41,308 nt of DNA from a virus: positions 1 to 41,308 of IMG/VR virus record IMGVR_UViG_3300021964_000162; one strand, given 5' to 3'. Numbering within the stretch: the stretch's first letter is position 1; the number at the start of each line of letters is the position of its first letter. Shown here one piece after another: positions 14,287 through 19,760 of this stretch. A model generated the notes under the pieces. That model searched no databases, was not told the origin of the DNA, and saw nothing but the letters and a program-made list of their open reading frames with translations. Both the position numbers and the translations under genes were made by a program.

Positions 14287-14781
14287 TTACTTCTTCTTTC
14301 TGTTGTCTACAATCTTAACAGGGTTCACGTAGTTTTTAGTAGCCATGCCGCCCCTAGACATTTGAGTTTTCTTTTTACCCGGATTAGCTACAATGTCCAT
14401 GATTTTCTGCTCTGGAGTTTTACGTGCAGGCTTTGCTTCTGTAGGCCGCTTTGCTACAACGTCTTTCATCGCTTTTGGCTTAATTGGATTGTTTACTTCC
14501 ATATCTTTAAGAGATTGCCTACGTGCTGCAATACTTTCAGCAGCACCATCATTTTCTCTTAGCCATTTTAATTCGGCTTGAATATTATCATAAGCTTTTT
14601 GAATCTGTGGCTTCGCTTGTAGCTTCTTACCAATACGACCTCTTTCTTGCCGAATGGGATCAGCAGGTGCAGCAGTACTAGTATTACCAGTTTCTTTATT
14701 TACTTTTTGGGTAGGCTTCTTAACAGCTTTTGTTTTTCTACCTGTTACATTCTTAGCAATTCTTCTTGATACTTGTGTCAT
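14287..14781 (-). CDS. Basic virion-region protein with RGGM motif
   Basis: A 164-residue protein rich in Lys, Arg, Ala and Pro. A helix lies at about 55-95 (IQKAYDNIQAELKWLRENDG), flanked by disordered basic regions. Near the C-terminus is KKTQMSRGGMATKNY, another copy of the RGGM motif. Stop and start of neighbours are within a few bases. No known domain recognised. Confidence 0.6.
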   Translation of the reverse strand: MTQVSRRIAKNVTGRKTKAVKKPTQKVNKETGNTSTAAPADPIRQERGRIGKKLQAKPQIQKAYDNIQAELKWLRENDGAAESIAARRQSLKDMEVNNPIKPKAMKDVVAKRPTEAKPARKTPEQKIMDIVANPGKKKTQMSRGGMATKNYVNPVKIVDNRKKK

Positions 14782-14790
14782 TGTTTTCCC

Positions 14791-15444
14791 CTATGCCTTA
14801 TCTTTGCGGCCTGTACGCCGACTTTGTTTAGCTGCAGTCTTAACCTGCTTCTCTATTGCCTTGGCCTTTAATGCTTTAGCTTTAGCCATAGCTGTTGCAG
14901 ATAAAGAACTACCAGTTTTAGTTGCTTTAGCTGTAGGTTTTTTATCCGGTGCATTTTTAAGTGCCTTTGCTTTAGCCATAGCTGTTGCAGATAAAGAACT
15001 ACCAGTTTTACTTGATACAGGTGTAGGCTTCTTCTTAGGCTTTGGCTTAGGCAATGGCATTGCATTCTTTTTTGCTTTAGCTTTAGCTGCTGGAGACAAA
15101 GAACTACCTACAAGTTTATCACCAAGCTTTGCTTTTTCTTTAGGTGTAGCTGAAGTCTCTGCCCCTGCGTTCATTTTAGCACGAACACCAGTAGCGTACT
15201 CTTTACCATCTCTACGTAGCTTATTCATCTCAACCTGTGATACACGACCATATGGCCCACCCTTTGCACCGGGCATCTTCTTTGTATCTGGAATATTAAT
15301 AGATTGGTTCATCCTAATTAAGTTCGCATCTTTAATCTTTGGATTAGCTGCCAGTAGTGCCTGTAAGGTCACACCCTGCTTCTTTGCAATCTGAGACAAA
15401 GTTTTAGGTGTTCCATCTTTGCCTACATAAACTTTTTTAGCCAT
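14791..15444 (-). CDS. LysM-domain protein with basic repeat tail
   Basis: A 217-residue protein. Residues about 10-50 (TLSQIAKKQGVTLQALLAAN then LIRMNQSINIP) fit a LysM peptidoglycan-binding domain. The rest is a basic low-complexity tail with repeats of the type GSSLSATAMAKAKALK: two nearly identical copies and a diverged third (GSSLSPAAKAKAKK). The copies are visible in the DNA as a 42-bp identical repeat 90 bp apart. I chose ATG 15444; an upstream extension lies over another gene. It may hold a virion or lytic protein to the cell wall. Confidence 0.7.
   Translation of the reverse strand: MAKKVYVGKDGTPKTLSQIAKKQGVTLQALLAANPKIKDANLIRMNQSINIPDTKKMPGAKGGPYGRVSQVEMNKLRRDGKEYATGVRAKMNAGAETSATPKEKAKLGDKLVGSSLSPAAKAKAKKNAMPLPKPKPKKKPTPVSSKTGSSLSATAMAKAKALKNAPDKKPTAKATKTGSSLSATAMAKAKALKAKAIEKQVKTAAKQSRRTGRKDKA
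14879..15010 (-). repeat. 42-bp direct repeat inside the LysM protein gene
   Basis: The 42 bases at 14879-14920 recur without change at 14969-15010, with the start points 90 bp apart. They encode the TGSSLSATAMAKAKA units of the tail. A perfect repeat in coding DNA points to a recent duplication or to ongoing unit gain and loss. Confidence 0.85.
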
Positions 15445-15460
15445 CGGTATATCTCCTATA

Positions 15461-15754
15461 TTACCATTTAACTTTATGTGACCAATACTTCGCTGACAGC
15501 TTGCTGGTCGGTTTCCCCTGTGCATTATGACGTGCATAGTAGGATTTCTTACGTGCCTTATCCTTTGCGGATGTAGGGTTCTTCCCAGCACCGGATACGC
15601 CTTGCTGTCCAAAGCGAATAAATTTATATGTGTCACCTTCTTTAGCCATTACGCAGTGTGACTTAGTTTTATGATTAGGAGTACGCTTCGGCTTGTTAAC
15701 GCCAGACAGCCCCTCTTCCTTCATCTTAGTTTTTACTCGTTCAGGTATAGCCAT
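15461..15754 (-). CDS. Small basic conserved-type phage protein
   Basis: A 97-residue, Lys/Ser/Gly-rich protein with HCVMAKEGDTYKFIRFGQQG followed by a segment with many Lys and Arg (AKDKARKKSYYARHNAQGK) and a C-terminal YWSHKVKW. This pattern is one I associate with small proteins of many T7-like marine phages. DNA binding or virion association is plausible from charge. The ATG is two bases from the stop of the preceding gene. Confidence 0.6.
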   Translation of the reverse strand: MAIPERVKTKMKEEGLSGVNKPKRTPNHKTKSHCVMAKEGDTYKFIRFGQQGVSGAGKNPTSAKDKARKKSYYARHNAQGKPTSKLSAKYWSHKVKW

Positions 15755-15755
15755 G

Positions 15756-15971
15756 TTACGTCTTCAATCCTTTTGGTACGGTTAGCTGTACTTCTGTGCT
15801 ACTACATCTGGCTGTCCAGTCAACTATCTCACCTGTATCCATCATACGCTGGTGCATAGATATTACCATTTCAGTAGAGGGACACTCATTAACTGTAGCA
15901 GTGTAAGTCTTCAGTTCGCCATCAGGCATAACGATTACGGATAGGTAGACTAGTATGGTATAGAGTTCCAT
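15756..15971 (-). CDS. Small protein with hydrophobic N-terminus
   Basis: A 71-residue protein whose first 15 residues (MELYTILVYLSVIVM) form a hydrophobic helix that may act as a signal or membrane anchor. The remainder is soluble and holds two Cys (NECPSTE and ARCSSTE) that could form a disulfide if exported. ATG 15971 overlaps the upstream stop (TGATG); a GTG one codon earlier is possible. Function unknown. Confidence 0.55.
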   Translation of the reverse strand: MELYTILVYLSVIVMPDGELKTYTATVNECPSTEMVISMHQRMMDTGEIVDWTARCSSTEVQLTVPKGLKT

Positions 15972-16183
15972 CACTCATTTCTTTCAGTCCAGCCTTCAGC
16001 CCTCATTGCTTCTTCTACGTGCTTTAACGTAAATGACCGCCCATAGTGTGCCTCAACTGCCTGCCTTACGTAGAAGACATCACTGTGAGGGATATGTAAG
16101 CGGTCTAATGAGTTGGTACGGATAGCATCATAGAATGCATCAAGTACATTATCTGTATATAGTTTTACAGATTTCTTTGCCAT
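15971..16183 (-). CDS. First leftward gene; small hypothetical protein
   Basis: A 70-residue protein, MAKKSVKLYTDNVLDAFYDA..., with a helical middle (SDVFYVRQAVEAHYGRSFTL) reminiscent of a small helix-turn-helix. It is the first gene of the leftward transcript, about 170 nt after the predicted start site of the consensus promoter at 16364-16392. A regulator would be natural in that place, but there is no family match. ATG 16183 was chosen; an in-frame TTG two codons earlier is possible. Confidence 0.55.
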   Translation of the reverse strand: MAKKSVKLYTDNVLDAFYDAIRTNSLDRLHIPHSDVFYVRQAVEAHYGRSFTLKHVEEAMRAEGWTERNE

Positions 16184-16247
16184 TGTCAAGAACTTTCTTA
16201 TGTAATATACGGATATAACTTTATAGGGTACATTTAAAGTGTTACAG

Positions 16248-16346
16248 TTAAGTGAGTTAACAAAGAAAATATATAATACATTTAAGTGTTCATTTAAGTG
16301 TATTTATAATTTAACTATATAGTAGTTAAGTGATACACTTTAAGTG
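16248..16346. repeat. TTAAGTG repeat cluster
   Basis: The heptamer TTAAGTG occurs five times on the plus strand (16248, 16282, 16294, 16326, 16340), with near copies at 16234 (TTAAAGTG) and 16350 (TTTAAGTT). Two of them form a tandem pair of CATTTAAGTGT units (16279-16302). An inverted repeat TTAACTA-N5-TAGTTAA lies among them (16311-16329). The cluster sits just downstream of the leftward promoter and so inside its leader; it looks like an operator array or iterons. Confidence 0.65.
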
Positions 16347-16363
16347 TGTTTAAGTTATACATA

Positions 16364-16392
16364 ATTATACCAGATTTTTCACAGCCTGTCAA
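16364..16392 (-). promoter_or_regulatory. Consensus leftward promoter
   Basis: Minus strand: TTGACA (16392-16387), exactly 17 nt, TATAAT (16369-16364), a full match to both sigma70 consensus hexamers in a non-coding region. The start site would be near 16357, upstream of all leftward genes from 16183. The TTAAGTG cluster lies directly downstream, well placed for repression or other control. Confidence 0.8.
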
Positions 16393-16438
16393 GTCATTTA
16401 TTATGAATAGGCGAAATGGTCCGTAGGGGGTGTATAGT

Positions 16439-16455
16439 TGCCTATTATTTAGGCA
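16439..16455. other. Short hairpin in the control region
   Basis: TGCCTA-TTATT-TAGGCA is a perfect 6-bp inverted repeat with a 5-nt loop. The upstream AATAGGC (16406-16412) can pair with GCCTATT (16440-16446) instead, so two mutually exclusive foldings are possible. Role unknown. Confidence 0.4.
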
Positions 16456-16595
16456 GTGTTGCACAATCCTTGAGCATATACAGTTGACAGTTGCTACTGT
16501 GGTTAACAGTGAATTTACCTGATCTGTGTATTTATACATGCATACGTACGCCCACACCCCCACTGGCTCCTGCCCGCCCCCAAGCTAGGTGCCTC

Positions 16596-16694
16596 ATGTG
16601 CGCCTATATGTGCCTATGTCTGCCCGCATAATGCGCATCATGTGCTTGTGACGCTGCATAATGTGCCTGTAATGCGCTGTGAGTCTAGATGTGC
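16596..16694. repeat. ATGTGC/ATGCGC repeat cluster
   Basis: ATGTGC occurs five times (16596, 16608, 16640, 16661, 16689) and ATGCGC twice (16631, 16672) within about 100 bp, next to an unusually C-rich stretch (about 16548-16585). The composition is unlike the AT-rich neighbourhood. Candidate iterons or protein-binding sites; not coding. Confidence 0.5.
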
Positions 16695-16797
16695 GAGGCA
16701 TTGGACTACTGTTATGGTATCAGTTGCCATGCCAACATTGACCATGAGCCATAGCCTATGGAAAATCACATACCGTAGCAATGTCGGAGCATACTAT

Positions 16798-16812
16798 ACC
16801 CCCATAGGGGGT
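16798..16812. other. ACCCCC/GGGGGT hairpin
   Basis: ACCCCC-ATA-GGGGGT is a perfect 6-bp inverted repeat with a 3-nt loop, and G+C-rich. It has no T-run behind it, so it is not an evident terminator. It lies 16 bp before the first, imperfect copy of the dispersed palindrome. Confidence 0.45.
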
Positions 16813-16827
16813 GGTGGTCATTCAACA

Positions 16828-16843
16828 AGTCCCACATTGGACT
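16828..16843. repeat. Dispersed palindrome, copy 1 (imperfect)
   Basis: AGTCCCACATTGGACT: same right arm and frame as the four exact copies of AGTCCAATGTTGGACT, with one mismatch in the left arm and a changed centre. Lies in the control region upstream of the first early gene. Confidence 0.55.
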
Positions 16844-16878
16844 AGTCACCGGAACCTCACACGAGTTTAGCGCACGTA

Positions 16879-16942
16879 CTTCGCTATCGAAGATAGCTGC
16901 AGTCACCTGCGAAACGGCAGGCGCAGAGGATCACATGCGAAG
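16879..16942 (+). ncRNA. Possible branched RNA structure in the early leader
   Basis: CTTCGC (16879-16884) can pair with GCGAAG (16937-16942) to enclose two local hairpins: TATC-GAA-GATA (16885-16895) and CCTGC-GAAACG-GCAGG (16906-16921). An alternative first hairpin is GCTATC-GAA-GATAGC (16883-16897). It resembles a multi-helix junction such as found in riboswitches or small RNAs, but I do not recognise a known class, and there is no evidence of expression. Confidence 0.3.
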
Positions 16943-16962
16943 CCCCAACCCAAAAGTTATAT

Positions 16963-17042
16963 CTATCTTCTTACGGTTTTACGGGATATAAACCCCTTGA
17001 ACGTAGTGAAAGGGGATATATCCCTATAAAACCTAAAGATAG
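16963..17042 (+). promoter_or_regulatory. Long foldback just before the first early gene
   Basis: Two arms pair over three blocks: CTATCTT/AAGATAG, GGTTTTA/TAAAACC and GGGATATA/TATATCCC, continued by CCCCTT/AAGGGG, with small internal loops and an 11-nt loop (16999-17009). The foldback of about 80 nt ends some 16 nt before the ATG of the first rightward gene and just before its AAAGGA site. It has no T-run, so control of translation or mRNA stability, or a protein-binding site, is more likely than termination. Confidence 0.6.
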
Positions 17043-17058
17043 TATAAAGGATGCCGAA

Positions 17059-17703
17059 ATGGAAAATTCATCAACTCAAATCATTCCTGTTGTAAACAAC
17101 ACTCTGGAAGCTGAAGGCTTTGCCTTGGCTAAAGAATGGAAGTCAATCACCAAAGGTGATAAGGCTCGTTTCACCAAGTCAACGAAGGCTGATGGCTTTG
17201 ACACACGGCTTGGAAAGCTGATGCTAAAGCTGAAGGCTGAAGGTGGTGATCGTATCGCTTCAGCTAGGCTGAAAGATTGTGGCATTGCCGGTATCGACAA
17301 ACGCCGTAGAAGCGAAGCCATGTGGTTTGCTGCGAATGAGACAGCTTGTCGTGACTTCATTGCTAAAAGCAAAAAGGGTTTCACTAGCCTTACAGCTTTA
17401 CAAGCTGCTATGAAGCCTAAAGCTGATCCAAAGCCAAAGGCTGATACAGAGACACCTGTAGAGCCAAAGGCTGATGAGAAGTCCAATGTTGGACTAAACA
17501 GCGAAGCTGATAAGACTGATCCAAAGTCTGCTTCAGACATTGCATTGGAAGCGTTAGTTCAGTGTGAACTGAACGGTGTATCCAAAGCCAAGTTCATAGC
17601 TGCTCTTAAAGAGCAATTGGAAATGCTAGATGACTCTACTGACAAGTCAGTAATCAAGGATGATGCTGGAAATGTTTATGTTGCTGCAGCTTACGCTGCC
17701 TAG
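17059..17703 (+). CDS. First early gene; two-part protein with Lys/Ala/Pro linker
   Basis: A 214-residue protein. Residues 1-115 look folded and basic (for example KLMLKLKAEGGDRIASARLK; KRRRSEAMWFAANE), residues about 118-155 form a linker with KADPKPKAD-type repeats, and the C-terminal 60 residues are acidic and helical. It is the first product of the rightward transcript, so a host-takeover or regulatory role is likely. One exact copy of the dispersed palindrome lies in the linker and is read as KSNVGLN. No family recognised. Start supported by AAAGGA about 9 nt before ATG. Confidence 0.7.
   Translation: MENSSTQIIPVVNNTLEAEGFALAKEWKSITKGDKARFTKSTKADGFDTRLGKLMLKLKAEGGDRIASARLKDCGIAGIDKRRRSEAMWFAANETACRDFIAKSKKGFTSLTALQAAMKPKADPKPKADTETPVEPKADEKSNVGLNSEADKTDPKSASDIALEALVQCELNGVSKAKFIAALKEQLEMLDDSTDKSVIKDDAGNVYVAAAYAA
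17480..17495. repeat. Dispersed palindrome, copy 2 (in coding sequence)
   Basis: Exact AGTCCAATGTTGGACT (7-bp arms, TG centre) inside the first early gene, in frame as SNVGL. The copy at 20353 is read in the same frame with the same flanks. Confidence 0.75.
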
Positions 17704-17714
17704 GAGATATTCAA

Positions 17715-17909
17715 ATGAAATTTGAAATGTTAGATTTGTTCTTGATAGCTATGCTAATGGTCGCTATATTCTTTGGATTAGCTATCCTATCGCTTTATGG
17801 CATTGGCTACATGACTTGGCTGTCATGGACAATGCTTGGTTGCAGTGCATGGTGCTTGATATGTGGCTGGGGAATTGTAGCATACAATTTGGAGAATCGT
17901 AATGGCTAA
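17715..17909 (+). CDS. Small membrane protein
   Basis: A 64-residue protein with two membrane segments (about 6-29, LFLIAMLMVAIFFGLAILSL, and 33-57, with several Trp and Cys). It is translated from ATG with TAGGAGATA a few bases upstream; the stop of the first early gene is part of that site. Early phage membrane proteins often protect against superinfection or change the host envelope; here this is conjecture. It overlaps the next gene by 8 nt. Confidence 0.65.
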   Translation: MKFEMLDLFLIAMLMVAIFFGLAILSLYGIGYMTWLSWTMLGCSAWCLICGWGIVAYNLENRNG

Positions 17910-18120
17910 ACGTGGTGCAATCATTGACATGGGTCGTCACAAAGCCGTAGGCTCTAGCTGGAAGGCTATGGATACACTGGCTTTCAGCCGTAGCTATGAG
18001 CCTGAGACACGGCCTGAGTTTCGTGTCTATGTGACAGGTCAAGCTGATGCTATGCTTGAGCAGTACAAAAAAGATGTTGACAAGGCTGATGCCTTGGCTA
18101 TACTAGATAGCATGATGTAA
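17902..18120 (+). CDS. Hypothetical early protein
   Basis: A 72-residue soluble protein, MAKRGAIIDMGRHKAVGSSW..., with a C-terminal helix rich in Asp, Lys and Ala (YKKDVDKADALAILDSMM). The ATG overlaps the end of the membrane protein gene. A TTGACA-N16-TATACT promoter match lies in its last 45 bases and would serve the next gene. Function unknown. Confidence 0.6.
   Translation: MAKRGAIIDMGRHKAVGSSWKAMDTLAFSRSYEPETRPEFRVYVTGQADAMLEQYKKDVDKADALAILDSMM
18077..18104 (+). promoter_or_regulatory. Promoter match inside the end of an early gene
   Basis: TTGACA (18077-18082), 16-nt spacer, TATACT (18099-18104). Transcription would start near 18112, about 28 nt before the next ATG. The hexamers also encode protein (VDKA and AILD), so chance is possible, but position and fit are good. 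Confidence 0.5.
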
Positions 18121-18138
18121 CACAAACGGAGTTTGAAT
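18118..18138 (+). promoter_or_regulatory. Repeated ribosome-binding leader, copy 1
   Basis: A 21-bp sequence beginning with the stop TAA and containing CAAACGGAGTTTG recurs exactly at 18478-18498. CAAAC and GTTTG can pair and would hold the Shine-Dalgarno GGAG at the tip and edge of a tight hairpin, 8-9 nt before the ATG. Sequestered or displayed ribosome binding sites of this sort can be targets of translational control. Confidence 0.55.
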
Positions 18139-18139
18139 T

Positions 18140-18397
18140 ATGGCTTACTACACTCATACAAAAAATCCTATAGGTGCTTTCAAAGAAAAAAGCGTAGGGA
18201 ATATCTTCGAGTTTTCAGTAAACATGGGTGATAACAAGGATGAATACCCTCATTTAATATGGGTAGGTGATACTATCGGGTGGCCTTATCGCTATGGTAA
18301 AGTGCAAAAAACTGTGGTCTATGTGGCTACGGATGAGGATGAAAGCGGCGATATCATAGAAAAATGGCTGCTAAAAAAATGTTGGCTATATCAATAA
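18140..18397 (+). CDS. Hypothetical early protein
   Basis: An 85-residue protein, MAYYTHTKNPIGAFKEKSVG..., with many aromatic residues and a beta-rich middle (EYPHLIWVGDTIGWPYRYGK), then an acidic turn and a Trp/Cys-containing end (KWLLKKCWLYQ). The strong Shine-Dalgarno is part of a repeated leader shared with the gene at 18499. Followed by a hairpin and a copy of the palindrome. Function unknown. Confidence 0.6.
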   Translation: MAYYTHTKNPIGAFKEKSVGNIFEFSVNMGDNKDEYPHLIWVGDTIGWPYRYGKVQKTVVYVATDEDESGDIIEKWLLKKCWLYQ

Positions 18398-18407
18398 TGT
18401 GTATAAC

Positions 18408-18444
18408 GTAATACATACTGATACTTTAGTGAAGTATGTATTAC
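18408..18444 (+). other. Hairpin with conserved 13-nt loop, copy 1
   Basis: GTAATACATACT and AGTATGTATTAC form a perfect 12-bp stem around the loop GATACTTTAGTGA. The same loop tops a different stem at 19505-19546. A palindrome copy starts 17 nt downstream. No T-run follows. A possible promoter overlaps it: TTAGTG, 16 nt, TATAAC (18448-18453). Confidence 0.7.
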
Positions 18445-18461
18445 TTATATAACACTTAACT

Positions 18462-18477
18462 AGTCCAATGTTGGACT
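18462..18477. repeat. Dispersed palindrome, copy 3
   Basis: Exact AGTCCAATGTTGGACT in a non-coding gap, 17 nt after a conserved-loop hairpin and 21 nt before an ATG. TATAAC ends 8 nt before it, so the palindrome would cover a transcription start if that -10 is used, as operators do. Confidence 0.75.
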
Positions 18478-18498
18478 TAACACAAACGGAGTTTGAAT
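18478..18498 (+). promoter_or_regulatory. Repeated ribosome-binding leader, copy 2
   Basis: Identical over 21 bp to 18118-18138, with the GGAG enclosed in the CAAAC/GTTTG inverted repeat. It follows the palindrome without a gap and ends at the ATG of the next gene. Confidence 0.55.
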
Positions 18499-18774
18499 AT
18501 GGCTAGAAAATGTGCTTGTTGTGATGTGCCGCATACTCACATTGACCTGTTCTATGTGGATAGTGCGGATGATTATTATTGCGGTTTTTGTCATGCTGAA
18601 ACCTTTTACTTTGCCGATTATGATGAAGGCTATCAAATGGCAAGGCGTGACATTGATTACAACATATATGATGCTGAAGCATCCGTGATGTCATTTGAAG
18701 GTGATCCACCGGATTGCCCTAGGCATTGGGGATATTTGCAAGCCTGTATTCACGAAGTGGAGAAAACACAATGA
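18499..18774 (+). CDS. Cysteine-rich hypothetical protein (zinc-binding likely)
   Basis: A 91-residue acidic, Tyr- and Asp-rich protein. The N-terminal part has CACC (residues 4-7) and CGFC (29-32), the usual two halves of a zinc ribbon, with His residues between (PHTHID). The C-terminal half has two more Cys. I chose ATG 18499 over an in-frame TTG at 18493 because it lies at the right distance from GGAG. Stop overlaps the next start (ATGA). Confidence 0.6.
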   Translation: MARKCACCDVPHTHIDLFYVDSADDYYCGFCHAETFYFADYDEGYQMARRDIDYNIYDAEASVMSFEGDPPDCPRHWGYLQACIHEVEKTQ

Positions 18775-19484
18775 CTTACCAAATCTTAGGCGTTGGCAAT
18801 AATGCCAAGACAATCAAGGGTGATGGCTCTGAGTATGTAACAGCTATTCGCTATCTCAAGCCATTCAAAACCATGTTCAAGGGCAAGGTGCATAACCTAT
18901 GTGCTATGGCTGAGACAGCCAAGTGCCATGAAGGCTGCCTGTTTACGGCAGGGCGTGGTGCTATGAGTACAGTACAGCGTGGTCGTGAACGCAAGACTAT
19001 GTGGCTCTTGTCTGATGCCATTGGCTTTTATGATGCCTTGAACAAAGACATTGAGACATTCATTCGCCGCCAACTAAAGAAGGGCATCAAGCCGTGTATC
19101 CGTCTGGGTGGCACGGATGACAAGGGTGACGCTATGAAGCTGGCACCACTCTATCCTGATGCACAATTCTATGATTACACAAAGGTAATCAAACGTGCTT
19201 ATCAGGAATTGCCTGACAACTATCACATCACCTTGTCATACAGCGAAGCTGATATGAAGTATGCTGATGAGGTGGTCATGGCTGTAGTCAAGACAGGTGT
19301 AAACATGGCGGTTGTATTCCGTAACAAGCTGCCTGAGACATTCCGTGGCTTGCAGGTAATTGATGGCGACAAGGATGACCTACGATTCCTTGACCCGAAA
19401 GGTGTAGTCGTTGGCTTGATTGCCAAAGGCAGAGCCAAGCACGATGACAGTGGGTTTGTAATCGACACTGATGGACGGTTCTAA
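18771..19484 (+). CDS. Gp88/DUF7227-like phage protein
   Basis: A 237-residue protein. The stretch LCAMAETAKCHEGCLFTAGR, then GAMSTVQRGRERKTMWLLSD, holds a C...C...C cluster followed by GRG and a conserved Arg-rich helix, which I associate with the Gp88/DUF7227 group of phage proteins. The later part has IRLGGTDD and mixed alpha/beta pattern (ITLSYSEADMKYADEVVMAV), suggesting a barrel-like fold. The Cys triplet could bind iron-sulfur or zinc. The family assignment is from memory of the pattern. Start 18771 overlaps the previous stop. Confidence 0.6.
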   Translation: MTYQILGVGNNAKTIKGDGSEYVTAIRYLKPFKTMFKGKVHNLCAMAETAKCHEGCLFTAGRGAMSTVQRGRERKTMWLLSDAIGFYDALNKDIETFIRRQLKKGIKPCIRLGGTDDKGDAMKLAPLYPDAQFYDYTKVIKRAYQELPDNYHITLSYSEADMKYADEVVMAVVKTGVNMAVVFRNKLPETFRGLQVIDGDKDDLRFLDPKGVVVGLIAKGRAKHDDSGFVIDTDGRF

Positions 19485-19504
19485 ACCTCTTATGTATATC
19501 TTAT

Positions 19505-19546
19505 GTAAAATATTACTTGATACTTTAGTGAAAGTAATATATTTAC
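19505..19546 (+). other. Hairpin with conserved 13-nt loop, copy 2
   Basis: ATATTACTT and AAGTAATAT pair around the same loop GATACTTTAGTGA as at 18408-18444. With one bulged A (19541) the stem continues through GTAAA/TTTAC. The stem sequence differs from copy 1 on both sides while pairing is kept. A palindrome copy follows 16 nt later and a gene start 46 nt later. Confidence 0.7.
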
Positions 19547-19562
19547 TTAGATATACTAGACA

Positions 19563-19578
19563 AGTCCAATGTTGGACT
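19563..19578. repeat. Dispersed palindrome, copy 4
   Basis: Exact AGTCCAATGTTGGACT between the conserved-loop hairpin and the ATG at 19593. TATACT (19552-19557) lies 5 nt before it, so again the palindrome would cover a transcription start if that -10 is used. Confidence 0.75.
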
Positions 19579-19592
19579 AACGGAGATTTAAA

Positions 19593-19760
19593 ATGGACGT
19601 TAAGATTTACAAAGATTTATCCATGTATGATTTTGCAATGGATGTGTATCAGAAGGCAATGCACATGAAGCATGACCATAACGTAGAACACTACGATGTG
19701 CAGGAAATAATTACTTATCTTCAGTTCATCCACGATTCGGAGAAAGGCAATGAGAATTAA
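19593..19760 (+). CDS. Small hypothetical protein
   Basis: A 55-residue helical protein, MDVKIYKDLSMYDFAMDVYQ..., rich in Met, His and Asp. CGGAGA lies about 7 nt before the ATG. The end overlaps the next start (ATG at 19750) by 11 nt. It is the first gene after the second hairpin-palindrome leader. Function unknown. Confidence 0.55.
   Translation: MDVKIYKDLSMYDFAMDVYQKAMHMKHDHNVEHYDVQEIITYLQFIHDSEKGNEN

Larger units (their letters stand above)
16184..17058. other. Divergent control region between leftward and rightward genes
   Basis: About 870 bp separate the first leftward gene from the first rightward gene, the largest gene-free stretch here. It holds the TTAAGTG repeats, a consensus leftward promoter, several inverted repeats (16311-16329, 16439-16455, 16798-16812, 16883-16897, 16906-16921), an ATGTGC cluster with a C-rich flank, a palindrome copy and a long leader foldback. 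Short ORFs in it lack ribosome binding sites and look random. It probably contains the start sites for both transcription directions and could hold a replication origin. I could not identify a convincing rightward promoter: TTGACA at 16484-16489 has no good -10. Confidence 0.6.

Noticed and set aside
14654-15394. 246-codon hydrophobic ORF on the plus strand opposite the LysM protein
   Set aside because: The apparent membrane protein is the antisense reading of Lys/Ala-rich codons; no promoter or ribosome site.
16484-16513. TTGACA as the -35 of a rightward early promoter
   Set aside because: No acceptable -10 hexamer at 15-19 nt; kept only as a remark in the control region entry.
16315-16563. 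Leftward ORF of 82 codons in the control region
   Set aside because: It overlaps the consensus promoter and the repeat cluster, has no ribosome site, and its translation is low-quality (many Cys, Tyr, Thr in no pattern).
16642-16845. Rightward ORF of 67 codons (TTG start) in the control region
   Set aside because: No ribosome site, runs through repeats and a hairpin, and the sequence does not look like a folded protein.
16861-16950. tRNA gene in the early leader
   Set aside because: Hairpins are present but no T-loop consensus, no anticodon arm of correct size and no acceptor stem; it is not a tRNA.
18408-18444. Conserved-loop hairpin as a plain rho-independent terminator
   Set aside because: The stem is AT-rich and is not followed by a run of T; the loop identity between two copies also needs another explanation.
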